Below, piece by piece: positions 27,592 to 32,960 of a stretch of 32,960 nucleotides of DNA (positions are counted from its first letter, which is position 1; each line of letters opens with the position of its first letter). This DNA is from Seminavis robusta (taxonomy: Eukaryota > Bacillariophyta > Bacillariophyceae > Naviculales > Naviculaceae): positions 1 to 32,960 of the forward strand of contig CAICTM010001257.1 of assembly GCA_903772945.1 (NCBI GenBank), given 5' to 3'. A program made the translations under genes and the position numbers. A model generated the notes under the pieces. It was not told where the DNA came from, did no database searches, and worked only from the letters and a program-made list of their open reading frames with translations.

Positions 27592-28977
27592 ATGACCGAC
27601 ATCCACTGCGATAGATTTGATCTTCCTCATTGTGAGGAGATTTCCCGTGACTCTTGTATTGCCAGCTTTCTCACAAATGAAGCTCTTTGTGATCTCACGT
27701 TGAAAGGCAGCGATGGCGTCACTGTCATTGCCAATCGCTTTTGGCTTGCAGCGCGAAGCAACGTCTTCCGCAGTATGCTTCTAGGTGATTTTTTGGAGTC
27801 AAAGCAAGATGTGATCCCCTTGAACTACAAGGGGTGTGTGCTGAAGGCCCTTGTTGAGTACATCGTAATGGATTCTCCTGGGATACTTGAAGGAATGGAT
27901 GGCAAAATTGATGGCGCTGAAGCTGATATACTCATTTCACTGATGGAGGCTGCCATGTTCTTTGAACTTCCTGGTTTGTGCAAGAAGTGTCTCTATCACA
28001 TATCCCAGGCTTTACGCAAGCACCCTTCTTCATCAATTACCATTTTGGAAGCATGCCAACAAGCAGGACCAGCAGTTCCAACCCAGCTAAAGGACTTGGC
28101 TGTAGGTCGTCTTCTCGGGAATATTGAAAAATTGGACAATGATGCTCTGCCATCATTGAGTGCTGAGTCTCTGGAGGAAGTTCTCAAATGCGATACTGTC
28201 CATATCGACGAATTCAGTCTCTTTGAGGTTTTGATGCATTGGGTGCAAGGAAACAAAAGAGATGATGATACTAGCAGAGGTGACAAAGAGTCACCAGAGG
28301 CCCTTGCCTCTCAGCTGGTAGAAAAGCATATCCGGTTGGAATGCATTGACCCTGAGCTTTTATCAACCTCTGTCAAGTCATCTGGTCTTGTGTCACAAGG
28401 CCTTCTCTGTGAGGCCTTCGAAAAGCAAGCTCTAGTCTCAAAGCAGCAACATCATGTCGTTTTCAAAAAAGCCCGTGGTACCGGTATGGTTGTATGGGAA
28501 AATTCCTCGAACGAAGTGTCCGGCACACCGCGTGAGACAACTGGCTGTACATCTGATTGCCTTCGATACCCTCCAATCTCCGGTGGTAAACATGAGTGGA
28601 CACTTGAGTATGTTCAGCAAAGCCAAGGGGACTTGGTCGGAATTGCTCTTCGAGGCATTGACAGATCCAGATCTCTTGGCAAGCAAAACGCTGGATGGGA
28701 TTTATGTAGGGATGGGAAAGCAAGGCACCATGACACTGCAGTTTCCCGTGGCCACCCACGGTTCTCGCAAGGTTCGAGAGTCACACTGACATTGAACTTG
28801 CTAGCAAACCAGGAAGGGAATGGTACACTTCATGCATCAGTGGATGATGGGGAACGATTTTTAGTCTTTGAGAATCTTCGAGATGAGTTGCAGGGAAGCG
28901 ATGATGGGTTTGTGCCAGGTGTATCTACCTATCCTGAAGGCAAGTTTCGGCTTCTTCGGATTCAACAACTACATTGA
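27592..28977 (+). CDS. BTB-BACK protein with SPRY-like C-terminus (461 aa)
   Basis: The BTB/POZ domain is at about residues 22-125: SFLTNEALCDLTLKGSDG, RFWLAARSNVFRSML (the conserved strand-helix with LAARS) and VIPLNYKGCVLKALVEYI. A BACK-type helical region follows at about 150-260 (EVLKCDTVHIDEFSLFEVL followed by HWV). The C-terminal 150 residues look like a SPRY/B30.2-type beta sandwich (GKHEWTLEY, GWDLCRDGKARHH, GSRVTLTLNL, FVPGVSTYPEGKFRLL). BTB-BACK proteins usually serve as Cullin-3 substrate adaptors, with the C-terminal domain picking the substrate; that role is inference from architecture. Single exon, CCACC-ATG start, complete. The SPRY assignment is the weaker part. Confidence 0.8.
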   Translation: MTDIHCDRFDLPHCEEISRDSCIASFLTNEALCDLTLKGSDGVTVIANRFWLAARSNVFRSMLLGDFLESKQDVIPLNYKGCVLKALVEYIVMDSPGILEGMDGKIDGAEADILISLMEAAMFFELPGLCKKCLYHISQALRKHPSSSITILEACQQAGPAVPTQLKDLAVGRLLGNIEKLDNDALPSLSAESLEEVLKCDTVHIDEFSLFEVLMHWVQGNKRDDDTSRGDKESPEALASQLVEKHIRLECIDPELLSTSVKSSGLVSQGLLCEAFEKQALVSKQQHHVVFKKARGTGMVVWENSSNEVSGTPRETTGCTSDCLRYPPISGGKHEWTLEYVQQSQGDLVGIALRGIDRSRSLGKQNAGWDLCRDGKARHHDTAVSRGHPRFSQGSRVTLTLNLLANQEGNGTLHASVDDGERFLVFENLRDELQGSDDGFVPGVSTYPEGKFRLLRIQQLH

Positions 28978-29417
28978 AAGCTTGGCGGAAGAGCTGCATT
29001 GGTTCTTGAACAAGGAATATTGTAGTATGCCGTCTTCGAGAAACGGGAATCTTGGAGCACCGGTCGAACTCTACTACGATAACATTACATTAGGTCTCCA
29101 GATTTTTGCCACATTATCTGTTGTCGTGATCCAGTTGCGCACCGGCTGCTATCGACTCTCATTTTTTACCGGCAGCTACTACCGGTACCGGCACACCCCT
29201 GGTAGCGACCCTTGAGAAGTTCCATGGTTTCAAAATCGACCACTCGGGAGGGCTCGTCCTCGCCCCTGATCAATGGTACTAGTATACAGAGAAGGCAGGC
29301 CACCGCACGTTCAACCCCAACCCCAAACCACAGCAAGCATGCGATTCCTTGCTCCCCAACAAGGTACCAATGTTGAAACCACCTTCGCCCTCAATTTATC
29401 AGCCCCCGTTCAAGGGT
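28978..29417. other. Convergent spacer between the BTB and LRR genes
   Basis: No gene supported. Contains TACCGG-type palindromic clusters (about 29166-29197) between two convergent gene ends. Confidence 0.45.
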
Positions 29418-31793
29418 TTACGGTGCGTCCGAAATGGAATGTCTGGTTGGTCCAAAGTGGTATTCATATCGTTGATATCCGAACTGCCATGCTGGATCTT
29501 TGGATGGCACAACGTTATCATCATTACACGGTGCACTGGTGCTGCAGCACAGGTCACAGCAGGAACAGAAGAGATTTGTACTACCCGTACTGTCGTCAGC
29601 CGCGCAATCGGCTACCACCATGGGGTCCCAACGAAGGTTACACACCACGCTACTCAAATTTCCCTCGAGGTTATTGCTATCCAAAAATAGCAGCCCTGCA
29701 ACCACGACAAAGTAACTAAGAGTTAGGAAGCGATCGAACCAACCAATCCCAAGACAAATCACCCCGTCAAAGTCTTGGATACGGTACGTACGCAAGGAAA
29801 GTAGATTACTCAGTTCGGCCGGCACACTGTTGGAAAGTTGATTCCGGTTCAAGCGAAAATACTGCAGAAAGCTGAGATTCCCCAGGTCACTCGGGATGGC
29901 TCCCGTGAACTGATTATTCTCCAGATCCAGCAATACCAGACGGGTCATGGACCCCAAAAAGCAGGGAATACTTCCGGTCCGTCGGGTGGCCTGGAGTGAC
30001 AGCTCTTCGAGATTGGTGAGGCTGCTCAGAAAGGACGGAAAGGGTCCTCGTGGGAACGGATTGTTGGCTAGAAAGAGATAGGTCAAATTCGTCATGGCAC
30101 CGATGTCCATATGCCATTTGGTAAAGGTATTGCTGGAGACATCCAAATGAGTCAATGCGTGGAGATTGGGCAACAATCCCGATACTTCTCCCGTGAGTGA
30201 GTTGTTGTGCACCGCCAGAAACGTGAGGACATTGTTGGTATTCAAGATTTTGGGGAGTTGACCAATCAACTGATTGGAATTGGCATCGACGACTTGTAGA
30301 TTGGGAAACTGAGCAAAGAGATGCACGGGAAGTCTTCCCGTCAGTGAATTGTCGGAAACATCCAAAGCCACCAGCGGTGATTCAGTCGCTCCGACCATGA
30401 AGGAATTTCCGAGAGATCCGCTGAACCGATTGCTCTCGAGGTATAGAAACTGCAAGTGTTGCAAGCCCCGGCTGTTGTTGTGGAGGTTGAATACGTCGTG
30501 AATGGGCCCGGAAAGCAGGTTGTTATCCAACGCAATCATTTGGATGTGTTCCAAATTAGCCAGTTGTGCTGGAAGCTCTCCTTCGAGTCGATTGTAGGAA
30601 AGATCCAACGATTCGATTCCAACGTAGCTGTCAATCCAGTTGGGTACGGTTCCAGTAATGGCATTGTGGGACAACCAGAGATGCTCTAACCAATAGAGGT
30701 TTTTGAATGTTGTCGGTATACTCCCATGGATTTGATTGACATTTAGAACGAGTGTCTTGAGTGTTGTCAGTAATGCCATCTCGGTGGGTAGCTCTCCATG
30801 CAGATTGTTGTTGGCTAGCCAGTCACAGAAGAAACATGGTGAGATGTTATATGTGTTCTAAAACAGCCACTTCTCTCATCTTCTCTTTTGGGTCAACTTA
30901 CGTAAAATGAGATTGGTGATGATATCGTTGTTATTACAAATCACCCCCACGTACTTGTACTGTCGTCGTGTGGACTCGTCTAGATTCAATTCCCACCATT
31001 CACACGTGGGCAGGTTGGACAAAAAGTGTCGTTTTTGAGTCCAAGAATCTCCTTGCATGCCAAAGTACAAGACAGTGAGGACATAGCGAGTGATAAACTG
31101 ATATCCCTCTTGAATAATATGAGAGTGAGGAATGGGAAGTCCCAACGGATCCAACAAGGCCAGGAAGGTAAGGGCCAGATGCTGGGGACTGCTGTCATCT
31201 TCCAAGGAAGTTAAGCTGGAAATACTAGTTTCGCTCAAGAATCGTACCATGTCATGGTAGCGTTTCTGGGAATCCATAATGGTTTGTGCGGTTTGTTGGT
31301 TGTCCTGTGAGGAAGACGACTGCTTGTTGTTGGAAGCAGAGAGTTCCACGGCCAAACCAATGGAGAGCGCCAACAACGCTAATACAAGTACCACCAGAGC
31401 GGAAAGTATGCAGGATTGTCGTCGTCGCCGTCGTCGACGCAAAATGTGTTCCATGGTCCTTCTCCCAGTCACTTCGGCTACTGTTGGTAGACTCTGTTCC
31501 ACATCCATGGACGACTGTCGGTGTGGGCTTTCCATTGTCGCGGAAGTCTCAGCGTCATGACTGCCAATGCCGCTCGAGTTGATTGGTGAAGTGTTCCCTC
31601 CATCCCCGCTACTACTAGATGACGCAGAATTAAGAGTATCTGGGCTTGCTTCCATCATCTTTCCTTCTTTTAAAACATGCAATCGAGCCAACCGCAGAGA
31701 AGTAGACACCTTTTTCCGACAGAGCCATTCGTTGCACCGGGAGTAAGCACTAGCACTAGTACGCTGTAGAAGGTACCAGCCTACCACCCTCAT
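29418..31793 (-). CDS. Membrane-anchored leucine-rich-repeat protein (about 730 aa, three exons)
   Basis: Exons are 31793-30902, 30814-29792 and 29695-29418. Intron 1 is 87 bp with donor GTAAGT. Intron 2 is 96 bp, a multiple of three with no stop, so it can be missed by simple frame reading; splicing gives LLSLRLLFLDSNNLEG. N-terminal part: Ser/Glu-rich disordered region, an Arg run (HILRRRRRRRR), then a membrane segment (CILSALVVLVLALLALSIGL). Beyond it, TYRYVLTV-type helix and the CEWWELNL / VGVICNNN cap precede about 15 plant-type LRRs (pattern LxxLxLxxNxLxGxxP). A Cys-rich tail (CSCCDLCC) closes it. With the Arg run on the cytoplasmic side the LRRs would face outside, as in diatom LRR receptor-like proteins without kinase domains. 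Ligand unknown. An internal ATG at 31658 (MMEASPD) is an alternative start that removes 45 residues. Confidence 0.82.
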
Positions 31794-32960
31794 TCGTTCT
31801 AAAACCCCCTATTCAATGCGCGTGTTGTCGCTGTCGTGTGGGTTGAAATTGGAATTTCGACGATGACGTCATCCCCTTCTCATTCAGACGTTCTTAACTA
31901 AATTTCGTCTCCTGGAGACGATTTGCTTTAGGGGTAATGGTACCGATGGGGGCAGAGGTTTGAATTATACCCGGCGCGCATTACTTAGAAGGCCCTGTAG
32001 AAGTCTACGTATTCGACTAGGTTCCTGTTAAGAGCATTCGGTTTTAAAGCCTTCTTTTCAACATGTGAGAAGACTCGTTAAACCCGGTTCGACTCACGAA
32101 AACGTGTTATCTGCTTTGAAGTTATATAAGGGGTGTCCTGTAATGTTTACAGAGAACCGAATGTTCCGAATGGAGAAGCCAATGGATCTCGGCTTTTGTG
32201 AGAAAGGTGAATTTGAGGATGGTTGCACCCCCATGTTATTCAACTCGAAAACGGCTGCAAGATTCGGGCTTTTTTCTCAGGTCAAGTCAAATCTATCTTG
32301 TGGAACATGAAAGGAGACTATTATGCCACGTACTTTTTATGTAACGGAGCAAGACTACACTTTCAGTACAAGATGGTTTTATGACGGAGAAGTTGTACAC
32401 ACAAGATGAAGGGTAAGCATTCCCGATTATCAGCAATTCCGCGACAACTGGACACAAATAACAGGGATATACTGCAGTGTGGTTATTGGTACATTCATGG
32501 CGATACTGTCAAAACTGGGCTTCAGTGGTGTATCAAGGGTGCGAACCATAGAGTGGTTTGTTCTTATTGAAGAAGCTGGATTGGGATCCAAAGAACTTTG
32601 CCATGCACAACGAATGAGAGACATTGCTTGCAAGATTTAAGGATATATTGGGCTTTCTGTCCTAGGAGAAGATCAATACGAATGAAATGTTCCAGCGAGA
32701 AGACGGGTTCTTGTTATAAGTATAACGGTAGGAATATAGGGTAAATTAATCTATATATAAAAACTTTTATTACTACAACTACCTTTCTGAGATTCGCATT
32801 GCACCTCGTACGTCATTAAATGTCAGTCATTGAAAAAAGATCAAGCGTCCAATCAAATCACAGGTGACCCGAAAAATTAGGAGCCAATTTTAAAATGTGA
32901 AGAACCAAGGCGACTTTCATGTGCATGTACATGCGTTGACTGTATCCCGTCAATACAATA
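31794..32960. other. Intergenic region at the right edge, mostly non-coding
   Basis: AT-richer than the rest and without an intact gene. The one protein-like stretch is at 32065-32310 on the plus strand (LYKGCPVMFTEN), which resembles the C-terminal part of PIF1/Helitron-type helicases, but it stops early and has no upstream partner here. Confidence 0.4.
32065..32310 (+). pseudogene. Possible fragment of a PIF1/Helitron-type helicase
   Basis: The motif LKLYKGCPVMFTEN is similar to the LYxGxPVMxTxN segment found near the C-terminus of PIF1-like helicases, including those in Helitrons. The expected following Gly-Asn-Gly-Thr is absent and the frame ends after 81 codons. Likely a degenerate relic if the similarity is real. 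Confidence 0.25.

Noticed and set aside
29273..29719. 148-residue plus-strand frame between the BTB and LRR genes
   Set aside because: It overlaps the last exon of the LRR gene antisense and has a compositionally random sequence.

Overview
The window looks like nuclear DNA of a photosynthetic stramenopile, most likely a pennate diatom. Reasons: protein-coding genes are split by short (about 50-110 bp) GT-AG introns; several starts sit in a CCACC-ATG context; the phosphofructokinase begins with a signal peptide ending in a diatom ASAFAP-type cleavage motif (THA^FL); and there is a membrane-anchored leucine-rich-repeat protein with the CEWW cap and Cys-rich tail common in diatoms. Species cannot be fixed from sequence alone.

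Layout. 1-484 holds the 3' end of a FAM13-like gene. 986-5970 is a roughly 5 kb DNA transposon: 26-bp imperfect terminal inverted repeats, subterminal arrays of an ACTCGCGATT-type motif at both ends, a PIF/Harbinger-like DDE transposase, a small basic charged protein, and a third, spliced, cargo-like gene that carries an in-frame stop. 6263-7846 encodes a probably plastid-targeted phosphofructokinase. 8314-15131 contains two convergent, closely related genes for STELLO-like (DUF288) Golgi-type glycosyltransferases, separated by about 1.1 kb; their similarity is patchy, with long identical tracts that suggest gene conversion. 15.9-18 kb is gene-poor and contains decayed coding sequence, including a RING-finger pseudogene. 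18280-23245 holds two small unrecognised genes and a 1090-residue intact DDE_1/pogo-like transposase. 23954-26600 is a five-exon SppA-type S49 protease. 26806-27177 is mitochondrial ribosomal protein L23. 27592-28977 is a BTB-BACK protein with a SPRY-like C-terminus. 29418-31793 is a three-exon LRR membrane protein. The last 1.1 kb has no convincing gene.

There is no operon-like logic: host genes for central carbon metabolism, Golgi glycosylation, proteolysis, mitochondrial translation and ubiquitin adaptor functions are interspersed with two DNA transposons and their remnants. The least-described parts are the multi-gene Harbinger-like element and the two small unknown genes beside the pogo-like transposase. 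Splice sites were inferred by eye from reading-frame continuity and GT-AG signals; no transcript data were available.
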